Positions 1 through 9,217 are shown, numbered from the stretch's first letter. The stretch is DNA of 64,000 nucleotides from Zunongwangia sp. HGR-M22 (GCF_027594425.1 NZ_CP115159.1:3061001-3125000); one strand, 5' to 3'. Numbers and translations: made by a program. The notes: a model not told the origin generated them from the letters alone.

Positions 1-1070
1 TAGACAGTCTTTTCTCCTTTTTCGATATTGAAGTAAGGCTGATTCAAAGTTTCTGTTGAACAATGAAACTGCGGGATTTCTTCATTACTATATATTCCCA
101 GACCAATATGTAAAGAATTCAAATTTTCGGATGCATTCAATTTAATTTCGAAATAAAGCGTTTCTCCTGATAAAATTGTTTCAATTTCTGTATTATATTC
201 ATTTAGAATTCGAAGATTTTGGATACCTATTTTATTAGACTTTTTAACCCTTCCGGAATTATTAAAACTGAATTTTTGATCCTTCGAGGATAAATAATTG
301 CTAATTGCTTGTTCAATATTACCTTGAAATACCGTTCCTCCATTCTCTAAAACCATCCCTCTTGTACACAAACTCTTAACACTCGCCATATTATGACTTA
401 CAAAAAGCACTGTTCTACCTTCTCCGGTAGAAAGATCTTGCATTTTCCCTATCGCTTTTTTCTGAAATTCGGCATCTCCGACTGCTAAAACCTCATCAAC
501 AACCAAAATTTCGGGTTCTAAATGTGCAGCGACTGCAAACCCCAAACGCACACGCATCCCGCTACTGTATCTTTTTACCGGCGTATCGATATACATTTCG
601 CAACCGGAAAACGCGATAATTTCATCGATTTTAGATCTAATTTCGGTTTTAGTCATGCCCAGAATTGCGCCGTTCAAAAATATATTTTCTCTTCCGGTTA
701 ATTCCGGATGAAAACCCGTTCCCACTTCCAATAAAGAAGCGATACGTCCTCTGGTTTTTATACTTCCTGTGGTTGGAGCGGTTATTCTGGAAAGAAGCTT
801 TAATAAAGTAGATTTTCCCGCGCCATTTTTGCCGATAATCCCTAAAACCTCCCCCGGTTTTACTTCAAAATTAATATCACGTAACGCCCAAACATAATCT
901 TCGCTGGCTTTCGCTGACCGATCGTTCACGGCACCTACTTTTAAATAAGGATCTTCTTTTCCCCGAATTTGATGCCACCATCTGTTAAGGTCGTGACTCA
1001 AAGTACCTGTACCAACCGTTCCTAAACGGTATTGTTTCGAAATATTTTCAGCTTTTAATATTACGCTCAT
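1..1070 (-). CDS. Polysaccharide ABC transporter ATPase (Wzt-like), C-terminus cut by window edge
   Basis: This is the ATPase of an ABC exporter that moves an undecaprenyl-linked polysaccharide across the inner membrane. My translation begins MSVILKAENISKQYRLG and shows Walker A GKNGAGKS, the signature YSSGMRVRLGFAVA and Walker B EILVVDEVLAVGD. The Q-loop region and the H-loop VLFVSHN are also present. After the ATPase core there is a beta-rich extension (from about NKIGIQNLRIL) resembling the Wzt C-terminal carbohydrate-binding domain; it is incomplete because the reading frame runs off base 1. The ATG overlaps the permease stop by one base (TAATG), so the two are translationally coupled. 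Family and role are secure; the exported glycan is unknown. Confidence 0.9.
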   Translation of the reverse strand, partial: MSVILKAENISKQYRLGTVGTGTLSHDLNRWWHQIRGKEDPYLKVGAVNDRSAKASEDYVWALRDINFEVKPGEVLGIIGKNGAGKSTLLKLLSRITAPTTGSIKTRGRIASLLEVGTGFHPELTGRENIFLNGAILGMTKTEIRSKIDEIIAFSGCEMYIDTPVKRYSSGMRVRLGFAVAAHLEPEILVVDEVLAVGDAEFQKKAIGKMQDLSTGEGRTVLFVSHNMASVKSLCTRGMVLENGGTVFQGNIEQAISNYLSSKDQKFSFNNSGRVKKSNKIGIQNLRILNEYNTEIETILSGETLYFEIKLNASENLNSLHIGLGIYSNEEIPQFHCSTETLNQPYFNIEKGEKTV

Positions 1071-1930
1071 TATACCGTATCTATAAAATTCTTTTCCGTT
1101 TTATTAAAAATAAGCAAGCCTAGTATAAAAATAAACACACTCACCGCGATAGTATATAAAAGTCCTAAGCTAGTAAACACGCCTTCATCTAAAATCATAT
1201 ATCGAAAGCCTTCAATAATTTGGGTTAACGGATTCATTTTTACCAACCACGCCAATTTGGGCATCTTCTCTTCTACCTGACTTACAGGGTAAGGTACAGC
1301 GGAAACATAAACTAACAGCGAGGTTGCGAAACCAATCAAAACTGTTAAATCTCGATATTTTGTGGTCATTGCAGAAATGATCATTCCAAAACCTAAGCCC
1401 ATTAATGCCATTAATAATACATATACAGGAAATAATAAAATATTCATGTTTGGCGATATACTAAATCCTTGCCATAGAAAATAAGCGTAAAATATGATTA
1501 AAATCAATAACTGAATTCCAAATTTCACCAAGCCTGCAATAACTTTACTCATGGGCATGATCACCCTGGGAAAATACACTTTCCCAAATAAAGCGGCGTT
1601 TTGATTAAAGGTATTTGAGGTACTGGAAAAACATTCGTTAAAATAATTCCATGCCGTTATTCCGGTTAAATTGAATAAAAAACTGGGGACTTCACCGGTG
1701 GGTATATTTGCAATATTATTAAAAACCAGTGTGTAAATTACCGACGTAAACAAAGGTTGAATAAAAAACCAAAGCGGTCCTAAAATCGTTTGCTTATAAA
1801 CCGTCGTGATATCTCGCTTAACAAATAAAACTAATAAATCCCGATATCGCCAAATTTCTTTAAAATTCAGGTCGATCAGTTTCCGTTTAGGACTAATTTC
1901 ATATAACCAGTTATCTTCTGTATGATTCAT
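1070..1930 (-). CDS. Polysaccharide ABC transporter permease (ABC-2 type, Wzm-like)
   Basis: Membrane partner of the ATPase that follows it. The 286 residues have an N-terminal cytoplasmic stretch containing YRDLLVLFVKRDITTVYKQ, typical of the ABC-2 O-antigen/teichoic-acid exporter family. About six hydrophobic helices follow, with the family-typical LGPLWFFIQPL and MNPLTQIIEGFRY segments. Length is normal for Wzm/TagG permeases. It sits 120 bp downstream of a methyltransferase gene and overlaps the next gene by one base. The context (Wza, Wzc, methyltransferase upstream) places it in capsule, O-antigen or exopolysaccharide export. Confidence 0.9.
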   Translation of the reverse strand: MNHTEDNWLYEISPKRKLIDLNFKEIWRYRDLLVLFVKRDITTVYKQTILGPLWFFIQPLFTSVIYTLVFNNIANIPTGEVPSFLFNLTGITAWNYFNECFSSTSNTFNQNAALFGKVYFPRVIMPMSKVIAGLVKFGIQLLILIIFYAYFLWQGFSISPNMNILLFPVYVLLMALMGLGFGMIISAMTTKYRDLTVLIGFATSLLVYVSAVPYPVSQVEEKMPKLAWLVKMNPLTQIIEGFRYMILDEGVFTSLGLLYTIAVSVFIFILGLLIFNKTEKNFIDTV

Positions 1931-2050
1931 GAATTTCTTTGGAGGCTTTACCGTTCCGTTTGTTTTTCGTTTGGTTTATTTAAAGTGCTTGTTTGTATCT
2001 TGAATGGAAATTTCTTTATTCATATTAGAAACATCTAAATTTTATACAGA

Positions 2051-2818
2051 CTATTTTTTATTTCCATAAATAATCACCCTTGCGAATAAAGGATATAAAA
2101 ATGGGATTTTAGAAACAAAAATATCTAGATTAGACGCTAATTTATTGATCCAGTTATCATAATTTTTATCTCCATAAACTTTTAAAGAAATAACTCCAAA
2201 AATCACAGTAAAGAAGTCGAAAAAGTAATGATTAAATGTAAATTTCTCTTTTATGATTTTAAAGTCTTTCGATACTAAAGCATGTTCATCTGGTGTTCTT
2301 TCTTGAGGATTCATCTTCCTGTAAATCTTATATAAAGGATTCATATTTAAAGGTTCTAAAAAAATGATTTTTCCACCAGGCTTCAATACTCTGTGAATAT
2401 GAGATATTGACTTTCCTACATCTAAATGATGAAGTATTGCGCCACCAAAAACGATATCAAAAGATTCATCTTCAAAAGTTAAATCATTGGCGTCCATCAA
2501 ATAATGGTTTACCGGAAAATCTCTCGAAATCGCGTGCTTTTTGCCATTTTCTAATTCCTGTTCAGAAATATTTATACAGGTTAAACTTTTAGGTTTGGTA
2601 GATTTATCAAACCAGGCCGCCCATGTATAAGAACCAATTTCCAACACATCCTTATCATCAAAATCTAGAAGTAATTTATTGATAATCTTTTTTTCGCGTT
2701 TATAAGAATAAAAAAAAGCGTGCCTTCTAAGCTTTTTTATTTTAGTACGATCTAATTTGCCCTCGTTCCAGTAATCTCTTTCGGTCTGGTTTATTTCTTC
2801 TCTTGTTCTCGCTTTCAT
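2051..2818 (-). CDS. Class I SAM-dependent methyltransferase
   Basis: Probable Methyltransf_11-type enzyme of 255 residues. Visible motifs are the SAM-binding strand VLEIGSYTWAAW (motif I, with the usual glycine-rich GxGxG degraded to GSYTWA), the acidic end of strand 2, FDIVFGGAILHHLD (motif II region) and VLKPGGKIIFLEPL (post-motif). It lies between the Wzc-like kinase gene and the ABC permease, so it most likely methylates a sugar of the exported polysaccharide. A chain-terminating role, as for WbdD in O9a antigen, would fit a Wzt that has a C-terminal glycan-binding domain, but that is inference. The substrate cannot be read from the sequence. Confidence 0.8.
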   Translation of the reverse strand: MKARTREEINQTERDYWNEGKLDRTKIKKLRRHAFFYSYKREKKIINKLLLDFDDKDVLEIGSYTWAAWFDKSTKPKSLTCINISEQELENGKKHAISRDFPVNHYLMDANDLTFEDESFDIVFGGAILHHLDVGKSISHIHRVLKPGGKIIFLEPLNMNPLYKIYRKMNPQERTPDEHALVSKDFKIIKEKFTFNHYFFDFFTVIFGVISLKVYGDKNYDNWINKLASNLDIFVSKIPFLYPLFARVIIYGNKK

Positions 2819-2846
2819 AATATTAGATATCCACTAATAACTTATT

Positions 2847-5321
2847 TTATTCAAACTTGCGCTTAAACTTCTCCCATGATTTCCTAAATTGAGATCGTGT
2901 AGATGGCGCTTCACCATACCCGTTATTATAACGATTATAGCCGTAGCCATAGCCGTAGCCATAACCATAGCCGTAACCATAGCCATAGCCATATTTTGCT
3001 CGATGTACAAAGTGATTCAGTACAAAACTTATATTTTTTATCTCTCCTTTGGCATATTTCTGATTAATAGACTCTAACATTCCTCGTTTTGTGTAATCCT
3101 GTCTAACCATATAAATAGTAGCATCGGCAAACTTTACTAAATTCAATGCATCTGCAACCAATCCAATAGGCGGGGTATCTAAAATAATGTAATCGTAGGT
3201 TTTACGAAGTTCATTGATTAGAATTTCCATTTGATCGTTCATAAGTAATTCTGACGGATTTGGCGGTACCGGCCCGGCAGTAATCACATCAAGAAAAGGG
3301 ATTTTACTTTCCTGAATAATTTCTTCGGAAGTGGCATCCTGTATTAAATAATTACTTACTCCTAAATCATTGTTCAAACCAAAGTCATCAAAAATCTTGG
3401 GTTTACGCAAATCCAATCCTACCAAAACGGTTTTTCGCTGACTCATGGCAAAGACAGTTGCCATATTCATCGCAGAAAATGTTTTTCCTTCTCCTGAAAC
3501 AGAAGACGTAATAAGCAAAGTTTTTGCTCCTTCTACCCCTTGTTTTTTGTACATAAATTGCAAGCTGGATCGTAAACCTCTAAATCCTTCAGAAATTGAA
3601 GATTTCGGGCTTTCAAAAACAGCAAGATTACTATTCATTTTACTCCTACCAATCATTCCTAAAATAGGAATAGGCGATAAACGTTCTACTTCTTGCGCGT
3701 TATGAATATTTGTATTCAAGAAAACCAATAAAAAAACGAAGGTTAACGGAATAACTCCACCTACCATAACTGCCATTACATAATTGAGTTGAGTGTTCGG
3801 TCCTATTCGGCCACCTCCAATATCTTTAGCTTTATCGATAATCAGCACATCACTAACATTAGCTGCTTTTATAAGTCCTGCTTCATTACGCTTTTCTAAA
3901 AAGAGATTATACGTTTTTTCACTAATATTATATTTACGCTGAATTTTAAGTAAATCCTGCTCTTCCTTTGGTAGCTCTCTAATTTTTGATTCAGCTGTAG
4001 ATATTTGCCCGTTGATATCTCTCAATTCACTTTGAAGCAATCCTTTGGAACTTGTAATATTTTCAAGCAAAACTGATTTTACACTGTTAATTTGCCTGTC
4101 GATATCTGCGAAAATCGGAGCTCCTTCTTTTAACGAGTACTGGTAGTTGCTTCGCTCTTCTGCTAAAGTTATTAACCGGGAAACAGCACTAGCTATACTA
4201 CCTTCAGAAATTCCTGCTACTGATGGTGCCGGAATATCTGAATAATCTGTACGTGTTTCTAAATATGTTCTCAGCGTTTGGTAATACGACAACTGCCTGC
4301 TTATATTTTCTTTTCTGGAATCAAGATCAAAAAGTTTACTAGAAAGCTGCTGACTTTCCGCCGAAATATCTAAAATCTCGTTGTCATTTTTATAAGAATT
4401 AAGTTCGCTTTCCACCAATCTCAATTCGCGAGATTTAACATTTAAACTACTGTCTATAAAAGCTATAGTCTTTGTAGCAAAAAGATTTTTTCTCGCTAAC
4501 ATATTATCACTAAGAACGTTTACCGATCCATTTAAGTAATCAACTAATCGAGCCTTGTTATTACCCGTTTGAGATAAGCTAAGTACCGAAGCTCCATTAG
4601 ACTCAGGCTTTACAGAAACATTTTTATATCTAGAAACAGCCGAGTCAAAATTTAAAAAACGAACATAAAAGCTCTTATCTTCCTGGAGTCCGTTTTCTGA
4701 GCGTATTATCCTAGCATTCAAAAAAGGAGTTTCAATTTTTTCTCCAAACTTATACGTTTTACTAAAAGCTATTTCTTCTTGTGTTCCACCATTTTTTTTG
4801 TCCTTAGAACCATAAGATTGTAATGTAAAACTGCCGGGGATTGCTGCTGTAATTTGAAAATTGTCCTCGCTTACAGACACAATTTTATAAGTTATATCTA
4901 ATGCCTGAAACTTTGTGGTATCAACAATTACTTCAAAAGGAGTCTCTCCATAGGCATCTACGCGTTGATATTCCCCATCCTTTCTATAATCAACATAAAA
5001 TCCCAGTCGTTCTACAACTTCTTCATTATGGGTTCTAGATCTTAAAATGGTTATAGCTGTATTAACTTTATCTGATGTTCCCCCCCAATTAAAAGTCAAA
5101 CTCGTATTACTGGTAAAAAAAGGATTTTGATCATCCTTTATAGAAATCGAATTACCTAATTGATAAACCGGTAGTTTCCTAACATTGTTGTAATAAGCTA
5201 CGGCTAAACTTACCGTTACTGAAAACAATATAAGTTTCCAATAACTAATCACTTTTAGCACAAAACCTTTAAAATCGAAGGTGGAACCTACATCAGATAT
5301 GTGATCTTCTTCATTCGCCAT
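2847..5321 (-). CDS. Wzc-like polysaccharide co-polymerase / tyrosine autokinase
   Basis: Inner-membrane polysaccharide co-polymerase with a cytoplasmic BY-kinase domain, controlling chain length and export. The 824 residues begin with a Wzz-type N-terminal membrane helix (about 25-45), followed by a large periplasmic coiled-coil region (about 150-500) and a second helix near 510-535. The kinase then shows Walker A SGEGKT near residue 607, Walker A' VLVGLDLRKP and Walker B DYIILDTPPIG. The tail is tyrosine-rich, with nine Tyr-Gly units plus further Tyr, the expected autophosphorylation cluster. The ATG directly abuts the stop of the upstream Wza-like gene, so the pair is an operon. Confidence 0.93.
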   Translation of the reverse strand: MANEEDHISDVGSTFDFKGFVLKVISYWKLILFSVTVSLAVAYYNNVRKLPVYQLGNSISIKDDQNPFFTSNTSLTFNWGGTSDKVNTAITILRSRTHNEEVVERLGFYVDYRKDGEYQRVDAYGETPFEVIVDTTKFQALDITYKIVSVSEDNFQITAAIPGSFTLQSYGSKDKKNGGTQEEIAFSKTYKFGEKIETPFLNARIIRSENGLQEDKSFYVRFLNFDSAVSRYKNVSVKPESNGASVLSLSQTGNNKARLVDYLNGSVNVLSDNMLARKNLFATKTIAFIDSSLNVKSRELRLVESELNSYKNDNEILDISAESQQLSSKLFDLDSRKENISRQLSYYQTLRTYLETRTDYSDIPAPSVAGISEGSIASAVSRLITLAEERSNYQYSLKEGAPIFADIDRQINSVKSVLLENITSSKGLLQSELRDINGQISTAESKIRELPKEEQDLLKIQRKYNISEKTYNLFLEKRNEAGLIKAANVSDVLIIDKAKDIGGGRIGPNTQLNYVMAVMVGGVIPLTFVFLLVFLNTNIHNAQEVERLSPIPILGMIGRSKMNSNLAVFESPKSSISEGFRGLRSSLQFMYKKQGVEGAKTLLITSSVSGEGKTFSAMNMATVFAMSQRKTVLVGLDLRKPKIFDDFGLNNDLGVSNYLIQDATSEEIIQESKIPFLDVITAGPVPPNPSELLMNDQMEILINELRKTYDYIILDTPPIGLVADALNLVKFADATIYMVRQDYTKRGMLESINQKYAKGEIKNISFVLNHFVHRAKYGYGYGYGYGYGYGYGYGYNRYNNGYGEAPSTRSQFRKSWEKFKRKFE
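2937..2993 (-). repeat. In-frame (Tyr-Gly)9-Tyr repeat tract in the Wzc-like tail
   Basis: A 57-bp tract of alternating TAT/TAC and GGC/GGT codons encodes nine Tyr-Gly units plus one Tyr. The six-base period, with some longer stretches identical, makes it prone to slippage in whole codon pairs, so the number of phosphorylatable tyrosines could vary between strains without breaking the frame. Confidence 0.85.
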
Positions 5322-6125
5322 TTAAAACCTAGTAAATAATAAGATTGTTGTTGAAATTAACGAAAAAACTGTACCTATGGTTCTAAAACTCTCAATTCCG
5401 GTTGTACCAGCACCCAATGATTTTTGTGGCAAGGGATCGACGATTATCAGATCGTTGGGCTGTATGTAGTAATAGGCACTCTTTACAGCATCCAAATTTG
5501 TTAAATCTATATGGTGCACTTCCTCGCCGTGAGGATATTGCCTTAAAATCTTCACATCTTCTCTATTGCCGACGTCGCTAATCCCTCCCGCATTAGCTAT
5601 CGCTTCCATTATCGTAACTCGCTCTTTATACAATACATTACTACCTGCTCCTATTTCACCGATAGTTGTATATCGTATTCCCGCAAGCTTTACAGTGACA
5701 AAGATGTTCGCCTGCTCTCTAAAATATTCAGATAGTAATCTATTTTCTATTTTTTCCCTTATTTCTTCAACAGTATACCCCATCACATTAACTTCACCCA
5801 AGGTAGGAACGCGAATATTACCATGTTCATCTACAGCAAAACCATCATAGTACATTCTTTCTTCTCCTGTTGCATTGGCATTCCCTTCGTTCACAGGATT
5901 AAACATCCCTACAATATCTTGATCTAGAGCTTTCACTCTTATACTTAGAAGATCGCCAACTTGTACGCGGTAAGGTTTATTTAGACGATGAACATCTACA
6001 ATACTATCAATGCTTGCCTTATCTTCCTGAAGGTAAGATAACTTCTTTGTAGAAATACAAGAAGTAGACATTAAAGATAGCGCGAGTACTAGTAGTAATA
6101 AAATTCTAGTCATAAGGGGCTTCAC
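5322..6125 (-). CDS. Wza-like polysaccharide export lipoprotein (SLBB)
   Basis: Outer-membrane polysaccharide export protein of 267 residues. The N-terminus is a lipoprotein signal (LALSLMSTSC, Cys near residue 23). The polysaccharide-export motif starts at YRVQVGDLLSIRV, and an SLBB-like domain follows (ADEHGNIRVPTLGEVNVMGYTVEEI and the VTIMEAIANAGGI repeat). A hydrophobic C-terminal helix (GTVFSLISTTILLF) ends the protein, as in many Bacteroidota homologues. The second Met (codon at 6113) may be the true start, since a TAnnTTTG element at 6136-6143 would leave almost no leader for the first ATG. It is the first gene of the export operon. Confidence 0.9.
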   Translation of the reverse strand: MKPLMTRILLLLVLALSLMSTSCISTKKLSYLQEDKASIDSIVDVHRLNKPYRVQVGDLLSIRVKALDQDIVGMFNPVNEGNANATGEERMYYDGFAVDEHGNIRVPTLGEVNVMGYTVEEIREKIENRLLSEYFREQANIFVTVKLAGIRYTTIGEIGAGSNVLYKERVTIMEAIANAGGISDVGNREDVKILRQYPHGEEVHHIDLTNLDAVKSAYYYIQPNDLIIVDPLPQKSLGAGTTGIESFRTIGTVFSLISTTILLFTRF

Positions 6126-6135
6126 AAATTTTTAA

Positions 6136-6143
6136 CAAATATA
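6136..6143 (-). promoter_or_regulatory. Bacteroidota -7 promoter element (TATATTTG) for the export operon
   Basis: TATATTTG on the minus strand matches the TAnnTTTG consensus and lies 10 bp before the annotated ATG of the Wza-like gene. No clear TTG -33 box is visible at the expected distance, so this is moderate evidence only. Confidence 0.5.
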
Positions 6144-6220
6144 ATTCTTGCGCATTAATAATAAAATAATTAAGATGAATATCGATAATTTAACTTTATT
6201 TGCGGTTAAACTGAAAAATT

Positions 6221-8089
6221 GTGAATTACCTTTCTGTTGAAAATATTGCAAAATCTTATGGTGAACGTATATTATTCACCGATATATCCTTCGGAATCAA
6301 TGAGGGGCAAAAAGTAGGCTTTGTCGCCAAAAATGGGACTGGAAAAACTTCGCTTCTTAACATCCTGGCCGGATTTGACACCCCAGATGAAGGAAATGTA
6401 GTCTACCGTAAGAATATTAAGACGGCTTTTTTACCTCAGGAACCCGACTTAAATCCAAATTTAACGGTAGAACAAACTATTTTTTCTGCGGAAAATGAAA
6501 CTCTAGAAATTATAAAGCGCTACGAAGCTGCTTTAGAAAATCCTTCAGATGCTGAAGCTTATCAAAAAGCTTTCGAGGAAATGGATGCCGCCCAGGCATG
6601 GGATTTTGAAACCCAATACAAACAAATTCTTTTTCAGTTAAAACTTGAAGACCTTCAAAAAGAAGTGAAAAACCTCTCTGGTGGCCAGAAAAAGCGATTA
6701 GCTTTAGCCAATATGCTTTTGCAAAAACCAGATTTTATAGTAATGGACGAACCTACCAACCATTTAGATCTGGATATGATCGAATGGCTGGAAGAATTTT
6801 TCAGAAAAGAAAATTTCACCATTTTTATGGTAACGCACGACAGATATTTTTTGGAACGTGTGTGTAATGAAATTGTAGAGCTAGATGAAGGAAATTTATA
6901 TACTTATAAAGGAAATTATTCCTATTATTTAGATAAAAAAGAATCGCGAATTGAATTAGAAAATACCAATACCGTTAAGGCAAAACAGCTTTTTAAAAAG
7001 GAATTGGACTGGATGCGTAAACAACCCAAAGCACGTACTACAAAATCGAAATCCAGAATCGACGATTTTCACGAAATAAAAGATCGAGCTTCTAAAAGAC
7101 GCAAAGACCATCAGGTTCAATTAGAAATTAACATGGAGCGCCTGGGAAGCAAAATGGTAGAACTGCATAATATTTCCAAAAGTTTTGAAAATAAAGTGCT
7201 TTTCGAAAATTTCGATTACAATTTTCAAAAAGGAGAACGTGCCGGTATAATTGGTAAAAACGGTACGGGAAAATCTACGTTTTTAAATATTCTTACTGGT
7301 GATCTTCAGCCAGACACCGGTAAAGTAGTGGTTGGCGAAACCATAAAATTTGGATATTATACCCAGCGCGGGATTAAAGTAAAACCAGGACAGAAAGTTA
7401 TCGATGTGATTCGAGAATTTGGGGACTTTATTCCGCTTAAAAAAGGAAGGCAAATTTCTGCTCAGCAATTGTTAGAACGTTTTCTTTTCGATAGAAAAAA
7501 ACAATATGACTTCGTAGAAAAATTAAGTGGTGGAGAGAAAAAAAGATTGTATTTGTGTACGGTTTTAATTCAGAATCCAAACTTTTTAATTCTGGACGAG
7601 CCTACCAACGATCTAGATATTGTTACTTTAAATGTTTTGGAAAGCTTTCTATTGGATTATCCTGGCTGTTTGCTGGTTGTTTCTCACGATCGTTATTTTA
7701 TGGATAAGATTGTAGACCACCTTTTTGTTTTCCCTGGAAATAAAACAATTGAAGATTTCCCCGGAAATTATTCAGATTATCGTGCCTATGAAGGAAGTTT
7801 AGATGCTGCTGAGGATAAAAATGAACCTTCAGAAAAGTCAACTAAAAACGATTGGAAAGACGAAAGTACAGGAACCAAATTAAGCTATAACGAGCAAAAA
7901 GAATATCAAAAATTAGAACGGGAAATCGCTAAACTCGAGAAGAAAAAAGAAGAAGTTCAGAAAAAATTTCTGGAAGAGCTGAGCGGGGAGGAAATCGATA
8001 AAACTTCTTTAGAGTTAAAAGATATCGAGAAACAGATCGAAAGCAAAACCGAACGCTGGTTTGAATTGATGGAGAAAATGGAGAGTTAG
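6221..8089 (+). CDS. ABC-F family ATPase (Uup/EttA-type)
   Basis: Soluble twin-ATPase protein of 622 residues with no membrane segments. The first cassette has Walker A AKNGTGKT (36-43), signature LSGGQKKRLALAN and Walker B FIVMDEPTNHLD. The second cassette has IGKNGTGKST, LSGGEKKRLYL and LILDEPTNDLD. The linker between them is basic, and the C-terminus is a charged coiled coil (KLEREIAKLEKKKEEVQKK), which points to the Uup-like branch. These proteins act on ribosomes or DNA, not in transport. Translation starts with GTG. It is divergent from the polysaccharide operon. Confidence 0.92.
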   Translation: MNYLSVENIAKSYGERILFTDISFGINEGQKVGFVAKNGTGKTSLLNILAGFDTPDEGNVVYRKNIKTAFLPQEPDLNPNLTVEQTIFSAENETLEIIKRYEAALENPSDAEAYQKAFEEMDAAQAWDFETQYKQILFQLKLEDLQKEVKNLSGGQKKRLALANMLLQKPDFIVMDEPTNHLDLDMIEWLEEFFRKENFTIFMVTHDRYFLERVCNEIVELDEGNLYTYKGNYSYYLDKKESRIELENTNTVKAKQLFKKELDWMRKQPKARTTKSKSRIDDFHEIKDRASKRRKDHQVQLEINMERLGSKMVELHNISKSFENKVLFENFDYNFQKGERAGIIGKNGTGKSTFLNILTGDLQPDTGKVVVGETIKFGYYTQRGIKVKPGQKVIDVIREFGDFIPLKKGRQISAQQLLERFLFDRKKQYDFVEKLSGGEKKRLYLCTVLIQNPNFLILDEPTNDLDIVTLNVLESFLLDYPGCLLVVSHDRYFMDKIVDHLFVFPGNKTIEDFPGNYSDYRAYEGSLDAAEDKNEPSEKSTKNDWKDESTGTKLSYNEQKEYQKLEREIAKLEKKKEEVQKKFLEELSGEEIDKTSLELKDIEKQIESKTERWFELMEKMES

Positions 8090-8153
8090 CATGTTGATAT
8101 AATACCGTCTTCATTTAAGATTTTATTTCTGAAAGCAAAAGACAAAACAGACC

Positions 8154-8202
8154 AGAGACAAGAGATAAGAGATAAGAGATAAGAGATAAGAGATAAGAGA
8201 TA
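8154..8202. repeat. Seven-copy tandem repeat, unit AGAGATA
   Basis: Six perfect copies of the heptamer AGAGATA occupy 8161-8202, preceded by one variant copy (AGAGACA, 8154-8160). The strand is all purine apart from T/C at one position. It is non-coding and lies 65 bp after the ABC-F stop. Confidence 0.95.
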
Positions 8203-8366
8203 ATAATTTTAAGATGCGGTGATTTGTTACTGCATAAAAAATCATTATTAATTTTGAATGATGAATTTTGAATCATTTCTTGTTAAGACTTTTAATTTTG
8301 AAACCTGGAATTATCTAAAATTGTTTGTAAAATTGGAAGTGAAAAATACCGAAATACGAAATTGTA

Positions 8367-8374
8367 TATTTTTG
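8367..8374 (+). promoter_or_regulatory. -7 promoter element (TATTTTTG)
   Basis: Matches TAnnTTTG, 31-73 bp ahead of the possible TTG starts of the following methyltransferase gene. No TTG box at the usual 17-23 bp distance was found. Confidence 0.45.
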
Positions 8375-8404
8375 AGCTGCTTTTTATTAAAGCACGATTA
8401 AAAA

Positions 8405-9217
8405 TTGATTATTGATCATTCAAACCGTAACGTCCTAACTAAAAAATTGCATCAATTAAAAGCTTACATAAAATTTCTACTTGCTTCGCAAAATCAGCAC
8501 GGATTGCATTCTCCTTTTGTGTACGATTTGGTGACTAATTGTTTTTACGATAAAAATAAATATCCCGAATATCAACAAATCAAAAAATACAAAGTTGATC
8601 TTCTAAAAAACACTTCTGAAATTGAGGTAACCGATTTTGGTGCGGGTAGTCGGGTTTTTAAAAGTAATAAAAGGAAGGTTTCAAAAATCGCAAAAGTCGC
8701 CGGAATTACTTCAAAAAAAGCAAAATTTTTATTCCGCATTACGCAATACCTTGAGATCAGAAATTGTCTGGAACTTGGCACCAGTTTAGGTATTGCATCC
8801 GCAGCAATTGCCTCCGCAGAAAAAACAACTTTAACCACCATAGAAGGTTGCCCTAAAACCGCCAATATTGCGCAACAGCAATTGAAGAAATTCGGTTTTA
8901 AAAATATTGAACTTAAAATTGGCGAATTTCAACACTATGTATCTGATTTCTCAAATTCCCAAAAATTCGATTTAATTTATTTCGATGGTAATCATCAAAA
9001 AACAGCTACACTTCAGTATTTCAAAGCACTTTTGCCAACCGCACATAACAATTCTGTTTTTATTTTTGATGATATTCACCTTTCCGAAGAAATGGAACAA
9101 GCTTGGTTAGAAATTCAAAATCATCATAAAGTACAAGTTACTATCGACAGCTTCCATTTAGGCTTAGTTTTCTTCCGCAGGGAACAAGTAAAAGAACATT
9201 TTAAAATTAGATTGTAA
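8405..9217 (+). CDS. O-methyltransferase-like SAM-dependent protein
   Basis: Predicted class I methyltransferase of 270 residues at most. The SAM-binding region is NCLELGTSLGIASAAIA (motif I), followed by TTIEGCPKTANIAQQQ (acidic end of strand 2) and FDLIYFDGNHQK, which resembles the catechol-O-methyltransferase-like family. The N-terminal segment QHGLHSPFVYDLVTNCFYD is a conserved feature of a flavobacterial subfamily. No ATG occurs near the start: the long frame opens at TTG 8405, and another in-frame TTG at 8447 (LHQLKAYIKF) would better fit homologue lengths as I recall them. The following gene is 44 bp away on the same strand. Substrate unknown. Confidence 0.75.
   Translation: MIIDHSNRNVLTKKLHQLKAYIKFLLASQNQHGLHSPFVYDLVTNCFYDKNKYPEYQQIKKYKVDLLKNTSEIEVTDFGAGSRVFKSNKRKVSKIAKVAGITSKKAKFLFRITQYLEIRNCLELGTSLGIASAAIASAEKTTLTTIEGCPKTANIAQQQLKKFGFKNIELKIGEFQHYVSDFSNSQKFDLIYFDGNHQKTATLQYFKALLPTAHNNSVFIFDDIHLSEEMEQAWLEIQNHHKVQVTIDSFHLGLVFFRREQVKEHFKIRL

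Larger units (their letters stand above)
8090..8404. other. 315-bp spacer with microsatellite and AT-rich low-complexity DNA
   Basis: No open frame with coding character was found. The spacer holds a purine-rich 7-bp tandem repeat (8154-8202), two copies of an ATTTTGAAT-type word around 8250-8275, and a promoter-like element at 8367. No terminator with a T-run is visible after the ABC-F gene. Confidence 0.6.

Noticed and set aside
2889-3077. Plus-strand frame rich in Ile-Ala-Val repeats
   Set aside because: It is the antisense reading of the Tyr-Gly repeat tract in the Wzc-like gene; its repetitiveness comes from that tract.
8154-8202. Possible CRISPR array
   Set aside because: Units are only 7 bp, contiguous and without spacers, so this is a microsatellite; no cas genes are present.
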